The notes under the pieces are model-generated. The model had not been told where the DNA came from, ran no database searches, and saw nothing but the letters and a program-made list of their open reading frames with translations. From the NCBI RefSeq assembly GCF_014641615.1, contig NZ_BMIB01000005.1, positions 324,150 through 388,149 on the forward strand: a stretch of 64,000 nt of DNA, read 5' to 3'. The position numbers were made by a program, and so were the translations under genes. This document shows positions 55,837-63,070 of the stretch, piece after piece; the first letter of the stretch is position 1, and every line of letters begins with the position of its first letter. The stretch is from Filimonas zeae (lineage in GTDB: Bacteria; Bacteroidota; Bacteroidia; Chitinophagales; Chitinophagaceae).

Positions 55837-55844
55837 TATCTTCG
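55837..55844 (+). promoter_or_regulatory. Near-consensus -7 element of the ubiE promoter
   Basis: TATCTTCG differs from TAnnTTTG at one fixed base and ends 6 bases before the ubiE ATG. No clear -33 TTTG is seen. The 219-bp gap between moxR and ubiE holds no other feature I can support. Confidence 0.45.
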
Positions 55845-55850
55845 CACCCT

Positions 55851-56594
55851 ATGGCAAAGTTTGCGCACGACGGGGTAGTTCCCTACCAGAACAGTGAGTT
55901 GGAAAAAAAACAGCAGGTAGCCGAAATGTTCAACAACATTGCCGGCCGGTACGATTTCATGAACCGCTTTCTCAGCGCAGGCATTGACGTTAAATGGCGC
56001 AAAAAGGCCATTAACCTGCTAAAACCCTTGCGACCGCAACAGGTACTGGACGTGGCCACAGGAACAGGTGATTTTGCCATTATGGCCCACAAACTGCTGC
56101 ATCCCGAAAAAATTACCGGTATAGACATTTCTGAAGGCATGCTGGCCGTAGGAAAGGAAAAAATTAAAAAACTGGGTTTAAGTCAGTTGATAGACCTGCA
56201 GAAGGGCGACAGCGAAACCATTCACTTCCCGGATAATTCATTCGATGCCATTACAGTAGCTTTTGGCGTACGTAATTTTCAGAACCTGGAAAAAGGCCTC
56301 AGCGAAATGCTGCGAGTACTAAAACCCGGTGGCAAACTGGTGGTACTGGAATTTTCCCGCCCCAACAAGCCGGTGTTTAAAACCGTGTACAATATATATA
56401 TGAACATACTGGCCCCAGGCATTGGTAAAATGCTGGCTAAAAACCGGGAAGCTTATCAGTATCTGAACGATTCTATGCAAACCTTTCCGGAAAGAGATCA
56501 GTTTACACAGATTATGCAGGGCGTGGGTTATACAGATACCAGCTTTAACCCGCTTACCATGGGCATCTGCTGTATTTATAGCGGTACTAAATAA
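55851..56594 (+). CDS. ubiE: demethylmenaquinone methyltransferase (UbiE/MenG)
   Basis: SAM-dependent C-methyltransferase of the last menaquinone step (or ubiquinone step in other phyla; Bacteroidota use menaquinone). Motifs: MFNNIAGRYDFMNRFLSAGID, the SAM loop LDVATGTGDFAIMA, ITGIDISEGML, and FGVRNFQNLEKGLSEMLRVLKPGG, then the terminal MGICCIYSGTK. The 247-residue protein starts at the ATG at 55851; the extra 15 codons upstream lack homology and contain the -7 element. porT follows one gene later, in keeping with the frequent ubiE-porT pairing in the phylum. Confidence 0.96.
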   Translation: MAKFAHDGVVPYQNSELEKKQQVAEMFNNIAGRYDFMNRFLSAGIDVKWRKKAINLLKPLRPQQVLDVATGTGDFAIMAHKLLHPEKITGIDISEGMLAVGKEKIKKLGLSQLIDLQKGDSETIHFPDNSFDAITVAFGVRNFQNLEKGLSEMLRVLKPGGKLVVLEFSRPNKPVFKTVYNIYMNILAPGIGKMLAKNREAYQYLNDSMQTFPERDQFTQIMQGVGYTDTSFNPLTMGICCIYSGTK

Positions 56595-56614
56595 TATATT
56601 CTGTAAATAACTTT

Positions 56615-56638
56615 CAACAGCCCCATTTGGGGCTGTTG
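56615..56638 (+). terminator. Hairpin after ubiE, probable terminator
   Basis: A perfect 10-bp stem CAACAGCCCC/GGGGCTGTTG with a 4-base ATTT loop, 20 bp after the ubiE stop. The following T tract (TCATTTAT) is weak. Confidence 0.7.
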
Positions 56639-56645
56639 TCATTTA

Positions 56646-56653
56646 TACCTTTG
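56646..56653 (+). promoter_or_regulatory. -7 element upstream of the secreted S74-like gene
   Basis: TACCTTTG fits TAnnTTTG exactly, about 26 bases upstream of the predicted leader's ATG. A TTTG lies 16 bp upstream, within the ubiE terminator hairpin, so promoter and terminator are back to back. Confidence 0.5.
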
Positions 56654-56682
56654 TATATATTTCAACTTCAAACCTTTAAAAA

Positions 56683-58038
56683 ATGAAAAAGAAGCACGGC
56701 CTGTTGGTAATAGGTCTTTTTTGCAATCAATGGCTGTTAGCTCAGGACTTACAAACTGTTACAAACAATGGCGCCACCACCACCAATGCACTCAAAATAA
56801 CAGGAGCAGTAAACATACCCAATGGGCTGGGCCTTGAATTGTATTATACCAATTCCACCTCTGTTATTACCTCCAATGACCGCACTAACGGCAATTATTA
56901 TCCCATGGGATTTTATGCTTCAAAATTTTATTTTAGTGATGGAAGTGTAGGGGTGGGTACATTATCTCCTACTTCTAAACTGGATGTAAACGGCCTTATA
57001 ACCAGCACCGGCAACTCTACTGCAGGCATGACACCCGTCACCAACATATCTGCGCTCAGTGGTTACAAGATTTCCGGCAACATAGCAAACCTGGCACAGA
57101 ATGGCATCACCTTTACCAGCGGATTTGGTGGCGGAGCAGCAATCGGCTTTTACAGAGGCAGTTCCTATAACACAGGCATCGACTTTTATACCAATACCAC
57201 GGCCAATGCATCAGCAGGAGGTATGATACATAGAATGCGGCTGAATGAACAGGGCAATCTTGGTCTGGGTACAACTACACCAGTTTACAAAATACATTCG
57301 TACGCAGCTGCCAATACAACTATCGCTTCTGCACTTATTGCCGGAGAGTACTTCGGACCGATAATAGGTGTAAAAAGCAGCACCAGTAGCTACTATGCGC
57401 TAAACGTTGTTAACAATCTCCTTCAACCCGAAGTAAATGGACAGGGAACTTCTCTCCTATACGTACGTGCCGACGGCAATGTAGGTATAGGCACCTCTAC
57501 TCCTGCTAATAAGTTATATGTAAATGGCAATATGGGTATCAGCGGGCCTATTTACATGCCTGGCGGCACCTTATATTCAGATGTAAACAATATGGCAAGC
57601 CTCCATAATGGAGGATTTGTATGGGCCAATACCGCCAATACTACAAGCAAAATGGTACTTGGATCAGACGCCACACTTAGTCTGTATGGTAATATGTATA
57701 TAGGCACAACCAATAATCAAAAAGATCTGAATGTAAACGGAAAAATCAAAACCCGTAAAGTCACAGTCACCCAAACTAACTGGCCCGATTACGTATTCGA
57801 TTCCTCCTACCAATTGAAACCGCTGCATCAGGTAGAAAAATTCATCACCGCCAATAAACACCTGCCAGAGGTACCCTCAGCTGCAACCGTAGCCAAAGAA
57901 GGGATAGACCTGGGCGATAACCAGGTAGTTCTACTCAAAAAAATAGAAGAACTTACCCTCTACATTATCCAGCAAAACAAAAGAATAGAGAGCCTGGAAC
58001 AGCAAATGCAAACTATGAAAGCAGGCAGCAAACAATAA
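56683..58038 (+). CDS. secreted protein with tail-fibre/S74-like C-terminal region
   Basis: A 451-residue protein with a signal peptide (KHGLLVIGLFCNQWLLAQ). The long middle is Gly/Asn/Ser/Thr-rich with repeated GIGTSTPANKLYVNG-type turns (also VGTLSPTSKLDVNG and LGLGTTTPVYK), a pattern common in Bacteroidota S74-related surface proteins. The C-terminal part (NWPDYVFDSSYQLKPLHQVEKF, ITANKHLPEVPSA, EGIDLGDNQVVLLKKIEELTLYIIQQNKRIESLEQQM) ends in a coiled coil. The function is unknown; a trimeric fibre is a guess. It interrupts the common ubiE-porT neighbourhood. Confidence 0.8.
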   Translation: MKKKHGLLVIGLFCNQWLLAQDLQTVTNNGATTTNALKITGAVNIPNGLGLELYYTNSTSVITSNDRTNGNYYPMGFYASKFYFSDGSVGVGTLSPTSKLDVNGLITSTGNSTAGMTPVTNISALSGYKISGNIANLAQNGITFTSGFGGGAAIGFYRGSSYNTGIDFYTNTTANASAGGMIHRMRLNEQGNLGLGTTTPVYKIHSYAAANTTIASALIAGEYFGPIIGVKSSTSSYYALNVVNNLLQPEVNGQGTSLLYVRADGNVGIGTSTPANKLYVNGNMGISGPIYMPGGTLYSDVNNMASLHNGGFVWANTANTTSKMVLGSDATLSLYGNMYIGTTNNQKDLNVNGKIKTRKVTVTQTNWPDYVFDSSYQLKPLHQVEKFITANKHLPEVPSAATVAKEGIDLGDNQVVLLKKIEELTLYIIQQNKRIESLEQQMQTMKAGSKQ

Positions 58039-58055
58039 TTCACGGATTCTATAGC

Positions 58056-58085
58056 AACAGGTCTTGCTGCAAAGCAGGGCCTGTT
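58056..58085 (+). terminator. Hairpin terminator after the secreted gene
   Basis: AACAGGTCTTGCT pairs with AGCAGGGCCTGTT (two G-U pairs) around GCAA, 18 bp after the stop. The T run after it is short (ATTTCCC). Confidence 0.68.
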
Positions 58086-58231
58086 ATTTCCCTCCTCCGG
58101 ACATATAAGCCAGTCCCATCCACAACAATCTGCTTTTCATAGAGATTTTACAGGCTAATTCCGTTTTAAAGCGCTACTTTGTAAAGCCCTTTGACAATAT
58201 TTTCTTTAAAAAACACGTTTGTTATCAGTCA

Positions 58232-58239
58232 TATATTTG
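58232..58239 (+). promoter_or_regulatory. -7 element of the porT promoter
   Basis: TATATTTG fits TAnnTTTG exactly and ends 3 bases before the ATG at 58243, which places the predicted transcription start on the ATG itself (leaderless). No good -33 TTTG at 19-21 bp. Confidence 0.55.
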
Positions 58240-58242
58240 CGA

Positions 58243-59082
58243 ATGGCCAGAACTCTGAAAAAAAGGAAATTGTTATTCTCAGACTATCACTCTAACCCGG
58301 CTATAAGAACTGATAAGGCTTATCAGCTTTCTGTAGTAAAGCCATCCGCACTGCGGAAGCACCTCACCTGTCTGCTGGCCGGCGCTGTTCTGATGATACT
58401 TTCCACCACCACAGCCAAAGCCCAATTCTGGATACGCGAGGGTTTAAACAGACCCGATCACGACAGTTACCTCTATTATTTTGGTATCAGCCTGGCCTAT
58501 AACAGTTCTTATCTCCATACTTCTAAAAACCCCCGTTTTCTCGAAAACGACAGTATACAGGTAGCCAACCCTGGTGCCAAGGGAGGTATAGCCCTCGGTT
58601 TGCTGGCCACCCTGCAAATGACGCACCGCTGGCACCTGCGCGCCAACCCGCAACTGGTTATCGGCGGCTCCAAATACTTTACCTATACGCTTAAAAATCC
58701 GGCTTTTGGCGAGCAGATTACCGAAACCCGGTCTATGCCTTCTACCATTGTAAGCCTGCCCATTCATTTTAAGTTTAACTCAGACCGTATTAATAATTTC
58801 AGAACCTATATGCTGGGCGGTATTAAATACGATATTGACCTGGCCAGCAACAGTGCTGCCCGTAACGCAGAAAACCTGGTAAAACTGAAGAAATACGATT
58901 TTGGTTTGGAAGCGGGCATTGGTTTTAACTTCTATCTCCGTTTTGTAACCGTATCGCCCGAAATAAAATTCAGTTACGGCCTCACTAATGTTCACTCACG
59001 CGATCCCGGTCTTAAATACTCCAGCGTGTTCGATAAACTGCAATCCCGCATGATCTTTATTACCCTGAATCTGGAAGATTAA
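58243..59082 (+). CDS. porT: PorT/SprT family type IX secretion outer-membrane protein
   Basis: A 279-residue beta-barrel protein. A rather long N-terminal region with a basic start and hydrophobic stretch (LTCLLAGAVLMILSTTTAKAQ) forms the signal peptide. The mature part has PorT-like strands (YYFGISLAYNSSYLH, MTHRWHLRANPQLVIGGSKY, SLPIHFKFNSDR, YMLGGIKYDIDLASN, KKYDFGLEAGIGFNFYL, TVSPEIKFSYGLTNV). PorT is an essential T9SS component in Porphyromonas gingivalis and frequently lies beside ubiE. It supports the T9SS-dependent PKD proteins at 22-33 kb. The ATG at 58243 is chosen over an upstream TTG. Confidence 0.85.
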   Translation: MARTLKKRKLLFSDYHSNPAIRTDKAYQLSVVKPSALRKHLTCLLAGAVLMILSTTTAKAQFWIREGLNRPDHDSYLYYFGISLAYNSSYLHTSKNPRFLENDSIQVANPGAKGGIALGLLATLQMTHRWHLRANPQLVIGGSKYFTYTLKNPAFGEQITETRSMPSTIVSLPIHFKFNSDRINNFRTYMLGGIKYDIDLASNSAARNAENLVKLKKYDFGLEAGIGFNFYLRFVTVSPEIKFSYGLTNVHSRDPGLKYSSVFDKLQSRMIFITLNLED

Positions 59083-59092
59083 CCGCCGTGTT

Positions 59093-59178
59093 CAAATTCA
59101 AAAACCAAAATTCAAAAATCATAAAAGCCCGGTTTTTACTTTTGAATTTTTACTTTTGAATTTTGCTATTTGAATTTG
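59093..59178. repeat. Imperfect 25-bp inverted repeat, A/T-rich intergenic
   Basis: CAAATTCAAAAACCAAAATT-type sequence at 59093-59117 is matched in reverse complement at 59154-59178 (23 of 25 identical), with one more TTTTGAATTTTTAC copy between. It spans the gap between porT and the dihydroorotase gene and would form a long hairpin in RNA. Confidence 0.75.
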
Positions 59179-59184
59179 TACAAT

Positions 59185-60525
59185 ATGAACTACCTGATCA
59201 GGAATACAAGCATCGTCAACGAAGGAAACACTATCCAGGGCGACGTATTCATTAAAAACGGAAGAATTGAAAAAGTAGGCGGCACTATTGAAGTGCAGGA
59301 AGCCGTAACCGAAATAGACGGCACAGGCCTGCACCTGCTTCCCGGCGCTATTGACGATCAGGTACACTTTCGCGAGCCCGGCCTTACCCATAAAGCCAAT
59401 ATCTATACAGAAGCCAAAGCGGCTGTAGCAGGTGGCGTAACCAGTTTTATGGAAATGCCCAATACCAAACCACCCGTGTTTAGCCAGGAACTGCTGGAGC
59501 AGAAGTACGATATAGGCGCACAAACCTCACTGGCCAACTACTCCTTTTTTATGGGAACTGCCAACGATAATATAGAAGAGGTATTACGTACCAACGAAAA
59601 GAAAGACCGTGTATGTGGTGTAAAAATATTCATGGGCAGCAGCACCGGCAACCTGCTGGTAGATAATCCGCTGATGCTGGAAAAAGTATTCGGTGGCACC
59701 GAACTGCTCATAGCTACCCACTGCGAAGATGAAGCCATTATCAAACGCAATCTGGAAGCCCGCAAACAGCAGAAACCGGTACTGGATGCCAGTGACCACC
59801 CCATTATCCGGGATGAAGAGGCCTGCTTCGAATCTTCTTTCCGCGCCATTCAGTTTGCCAAAAAGCACAACAGCCGACTGCACATTCTTCATATCACCAC
59901 CGAAAAAGAACTACAGCTGTTTACCAACATGGTGCCTCTGGCCGATAAACGCATTACTGCCGAAGTATGTGTGCATCACCTGCACTTTACCAGTGATGAT
60001 TACGCAGCATTGGGCAATAAAATAAAGTGTAACCCGGCCATTAAAGCCCCTTTTAACCGCGAAGCGCTGTGGAAAGGCCTGCTGGATGACCGGCTGGATG
60101 TAATTGCCACCGACCATGCCCCACATACCATAGAAGAAAAAAATGAAGCCTACGAGCATGCCCACGCCGGCCTGCCGCTGGTACAGCACTCCCTGCTTAC
60201 TATGTTATATTATGTACAGCAAGGCAGAATTACCATTGAAAAAGTAGTGGAGAAAATGAGCCATGCCGTAGCCACTTGCTTTAGCATTAAAGAAAGAGGC
60301 TTTATACGCGAAGGCTACTATGCCGATCTGGTACTGGTAAACCTGAACCAACCCTATACCGTAAACACCGGTAACATACTGTATAAATGCGGCTGGAGCC
60401 CCTTTGAAGGCTTTACCTACCCCGCTTCTGTTACACATACTTTTGTAAACGGTCGTCTGGTTTATGGAAATGGTACGTTTGATGAATCTAACAGAGGAAT
60501 GAGGCTTAGCTTTAACAGAGATTAA
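59185..60525 (+). CDS. dihydroorotase
   Basis: Zinc amidohydrolase converting carbamoyl-aspartate to dihydroorotate in pyrimidine synthesis. The metal motif DDQVHFREPGLTHKAN, the MEMPNTKPP region, VKIFMGSSTGNLLVD (carboxylated lysine), IATHCEDE, HILHITTEKEL and the catalytic TDHAPHT are intact, which points to an active class I enzyme and not an inactive PyrC-like subunit. Length is 446 aa from the ATG at 59185; an in-frame TTG at 59170 lies within the inverted repeat. The MutS-like gene starts 24 bp later, so they form a likely operon. Confidence 0.94.
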   Translation: MNYLIRNTSIVNEGNTIQGDVFIKNGRIEKVGGTIEVQEAVTEIDGTGLHLLPGAIDDQVHFREPGLTHKANIYTEAKAAVAGGVTSFMEMPNTKPPVFSQELLEQKYDIGAQTSLANYSFFMGTANDNIEEVLRTNEKKDRVCGVKIFMGSSTGNLLVDNPLMLEKVFGGTELLIATHCEDEAIIKRNLEARKQQKPVLDASDHPIIRDEEACFESSFRAIQFAKKHNSRLHILHITTEKELQLFTNMVPLADKRITAEVCVHHLHFTSDDYAALGNKIKCNPAIKAPFNREALWKGLLDDRLDVIATDHAPHTIEEKNEAYEHAHAGLPLVQHSLLTMLYYVQQGRITIEKVVEKMSHAVATCFSIKERGFIREGYYADLVLVNLNQPYTVNTGNILYKCGWSPFEGFTYPASVTHTFVNGRLVYGNGTFDESNRGMRLSFNRD

Positions 60526-60549
60526 TCAGACTGAAAAACCAACTATTGC

Positions 60550-61866
60550 ATGCAGGCAGACAAAACTACCCTTACCGACCTGTCTATTTTTCACGCGGAG
60601 GAAGAGCAATCTGTATTTCATTTTATTGATTTTACGCGCACCATTGGTGGCAGAGATACCTTGCACCATATGCTCGCGCATCCGCTTTCCAGCCGTGAGG
60701 AAATAACAGCTACCCAGCAGGTACTGAAACAATTGATTAAAGTGCATGCGCTGTGGCCCGAAAAAATATCTAACGGAACGGTAATGGTAATAGAACGGTT
60801 TTACGAAACCGCGGTTACAGATATTCCTGCAGGCGCCAATGGTATAAATGCCTTCATGTATAAGCTGGTGAACGGGCCGGATTATTCCATTATCAAATAC
60901 TCGGTTACACATTGCATAGACTTTCTGCAGGGCCTGCGTTTAATACAGGCCCTGTTTACCAATGCTGCTATTCCTCCCATGCTCGACAAGCATTTTCAGC
61001 GTATTAACAAGCTGCTGGATATGCCTGTGGTGCAAAAAATGCTGAAGGAAGATACCAAACAACCACAGCCTCCTGCCAAAGTACTGGAATATGGCCGTTT
61101 TCTGCGCCTGCACTTTAAACAACCGCTTTTAGAACTGCTGGATATTTACCATACGCTGGATGCCTGGTATGGCATGGCCATGGCCTGCGTAAACCACGGT
61201 TTGCAGTTTCCGGAGTTTATGGAGCAGGAGCAGCCGTTACTGGAGGCTACTAACCTGTACCACCCTTTATTGAAAACACCGGTAGCGTATTCCGTAGCCC
61301 TTACACCCGATAAAAACTTCCTGTTTTTAACCGGCGCCAACATGGGCGGCAAAAGTACCTTTATTAAAGCTGTAGGTGTTGCCACCTATCTGGCACACGT
61401 AGGCATGGGCGTACCTGCCGAAAACATGCAGCTTACCCTGTTTCACGGCCTGCTCAGCAATATTCAGATGGCTGATAACATTATTAAAGGCGAAAGCTAT
61501 TTCTATAACGAAGTACAACGCATCCGTAAAACCATCGAAAAAATAAACGATGGCAAAAAATGGCTGATACTTATTGACGAACTGTTTAAAGGTACCAATG
61601 TACAGGATGCCATGAAATGCAGTACCGCCGTAGTGGAAGGGCTGCGCAAGATGAAGAACACGCTGTTTATCCTCTCCACCCACCTATACGAAATAGGAGA
61701 AAGCCTGCAACAGTACCCCAATATCCTGTTCCGCTATTTTGAAACCAGTATTCAGAACGAACAGCTGGTGTTCAGCTACCAACTGCGGGAAGGCATAAGC
61801 AACGACCGCCTCGGCTATCTGATCCTAAAAAAAGAAGGCGTAGTAGATATGCTGCATCAATTATAG
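60550..61866 (+). CDS. MutS-like ATPase without mismatch-recognition domain
   Basis: A 438-residue protein with a helical N-terminal half similar to the MutS core/lever region (TRTIGGRDTLHHMLAHPLSS). The ATPase follows: Walker A GANMGGKSTFIKAVG near residue 261, NIIKGESYFYNEVQRI, Walker B LILIDELFKGTNVQDAM near 339, and FILSTHLYEIGESL. The N-terminal mismatch-binding domain and the Smr domain of MutS2 are absent. No membrane helix is seen, unlike the MutS-like protein at 35 kb. The role is unknown. Confidence 0.85.
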   Translation: MQADKTTLTDLSIFHAEEEQSVFHFIDFTRTIGGRDTLHHMLAHPLSSREEITATQQVLKQLIKVHALWPEKISNGTVMVIERFYETAVTDIPAGANGINAFMYKLVNGPDYSIIKYSVTHCIDFLQGLRLIQALFTNAAIPPMLDKHFQRINKLLDMPVVQKMLKEDTKQPQPPAKVLEYGRFLRLHFKQPLLELLDIYHTLDAWYGMAMACVNHGLQFPEFMEQEQPLLEATNLYHPLLKTPVAYSVALTPDKNFLFLTGANMGGKSTFIKAVGVATYLAHVGMGVPAENMQLTLFHGLLSNIQMADNIIKGESYFYNEVQRIRKTIEKINDGKKWLILIDELFKGTNVQDAMKCSTAVVEGLRKMKNTLFILSTHLYEIGESLQQYPNILFRYFETSIQNEQLVFSYQLREGISNDRLGYLILKKEGVVDMLHQL

Positions 61867-61904
61867 CAGCTCACAATTCCTGCATCCGCATTCCGGGATA
61901 AAAA

Positions 61905-61959
61905 TATTTTATCCATTAGTGTAATCTTCTGCAACGCAGCTATACTAATGGATAAAATA
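61905..61959. repeat. 19-bp near-perfect inverted repeat over a possible gumN-like start
   Basis: TATTTTATCCATTAGTGTA (61905-61923) and TATACTAATGGATAAAATA (61941-61959) differ from perfect complementarity by one G-U pair; the loop is 17 bases. The right arm contains the ATG at 61948. Confidence 0.85.
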
Positions 61960-61965
61960 CCTATC

Positions 61966-62865
61966 ATGAGAAACTATAGCTATCTGAAAGCCACAATACT
62001 CTGTCTGGCCCTGTTAGTTACCGGCATTAAAGCCACGCGTGCACAACAACAAACAGGGCTGCTATGGGAAATTACCGGCAACGATTTAAAACAGCCCGCC
62101 TGGTTATTCGGTACCGTTCATATGTTCGATACCACTATGTATCAGTTACCACAAGCACCTTTTGAGCTACTGCCTAAGGTAGATAAGGTATACTTTGAAA
62201 TGGATTTTTCAAAGCTGAACCCTGCTGAAATGATGGCTGCTATGATGATAACAGATACCACACAATATCTGAACAAACTGCTGGATACCCCTTCTTTAAA
62301 CAGACTGAAAGCATTAGGAACATCCTCACCCATGATAAAAATGATGGGCGATAAAATATATGCTATCAAACCATTGTTATTAATATCTATGCTTACCTCC
62401 AGCGCCACCCAGGCCACCATGGTAGATCTGGAAATATTTAAAGTAGCGATGGCACAACAAAAACCTGTAGGCGGCCTGGAAACTACCAAAGACCAGATGG
62501 CAGCGATAGATCAGGTACCTATTACCAGACAGGCAGAAATGATGAAAAAATATTTTAACCATAGTAAATCACTCAACCAGCAGGTAAGCGAACTCACAGC
62601 CGTATATGCAAAACAGCATATTAACGACCTTATGACTCAGGTAAATGATAATATGCCTGTAGATGCCAGCTTTGACGAAGCCATACGCCTGAAAAGGAAT
62701 GAAACTATGACCAATAAAATAGACTCCATACTCCGTACCGAACACCCGCTTATTGCAGTAGGAGGCGGACACCTGGGCAACAGCGACGGACTGATAGCCT
62801 TATTAGAGAAAAAGGGATATCAACTGAAAAGTATTCCCTTCACCTTTCAAAAGGCGCATAAGTAA
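61966..62865 (+). CDS. TraB/GumN family protein
   Basis: A 299-residue secreted or periplasmic protein. Signal peptide MRNYSYLKATILCLALL to about ATRAQ; then the TraB/GumN domain with two GxxH motifs of the family: FGTVHMFDT near the start and VGGGHLGNSDGLIALLEKKG near the end. These conserved histidines fit a metal-dependent hydrolase or protease fold (TIKI-like), but activity is unproven. I chose the ATG at 61966, which starts the signal peptide. The ATG at 61948 (six codons earlier) lies inside a strong hairpin arm. Confidence 0.88.
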   Translation: MRNYSYLKATILCLALLVTGIKATRAQQQTGLLWEITGNDLKQPAWLFGTVHMFDTTMYQLPQAPFELLPKVDKVYFEMDFSKLNPAEMMAAMMITDTTQYLNKLLDTPSLNRLKALGTSSPMIKMMGDKIYAIKPLLLISMLTSSATQATMVDLEIFKVAMAQQKPVGGLETTKDQMAAIDQVPITRQAEMMKKYFNHSKSLNQQVSELTAVYAKQHINDLMTQVNDNMPVDASFDEAIRLKRNETMTNKIDSILRTEHPLIAVGGGHLGNSDGLIALLEKKGYQLKSIPFTFQKAHK

Positions 62866-62901
62866 CCAAACGCCATCCATGTACCATGCCTGCGGCATTG
62901 C

Positions 62902-62969
62902 TGCATAGATGGTGCATGGATACTGCATGGATGGAGCATACATAAAGCATAGATATTGCATAGGGAGTA
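62902..62969. repeat. Degenerate tandem repeat, about 11-bp unit
   Basis: Six consecutive units resembling TGCATAGATGG (TGCATGGATAC, TGCATGGATGGA, GCATACATAAA, GCATAGATAT, TGCATAGGGAG) fill the middle of the 205-bp gap between the TraB/GumN gene and yifB. No gene is seen in the gap. Confidence 0.65.
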
Positions 62970-63070
62970 CATGAGATATGTATGAAATAGCGTTTTAAGG
63001 TACCACGGCACCAATTTTAAGCCACACTGCACCGCTAATTCCCTATATTCATCTCTTAATCCGTCTCCTT

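Noticed and set aside
56683..58038. Phage tail fibre gene
   Set aside because: It has a signal peptide and lies among housekeeping and T9SS genes; the C-terminal region is widespread in Bacteroidota secreted proteins.
62866..63070. CRISPR array or tRNA in the repeat-bearing gap
   Set aside because: The 11-bp units are too short and imperfect for CRISPR and no cloverleaf can be formed.
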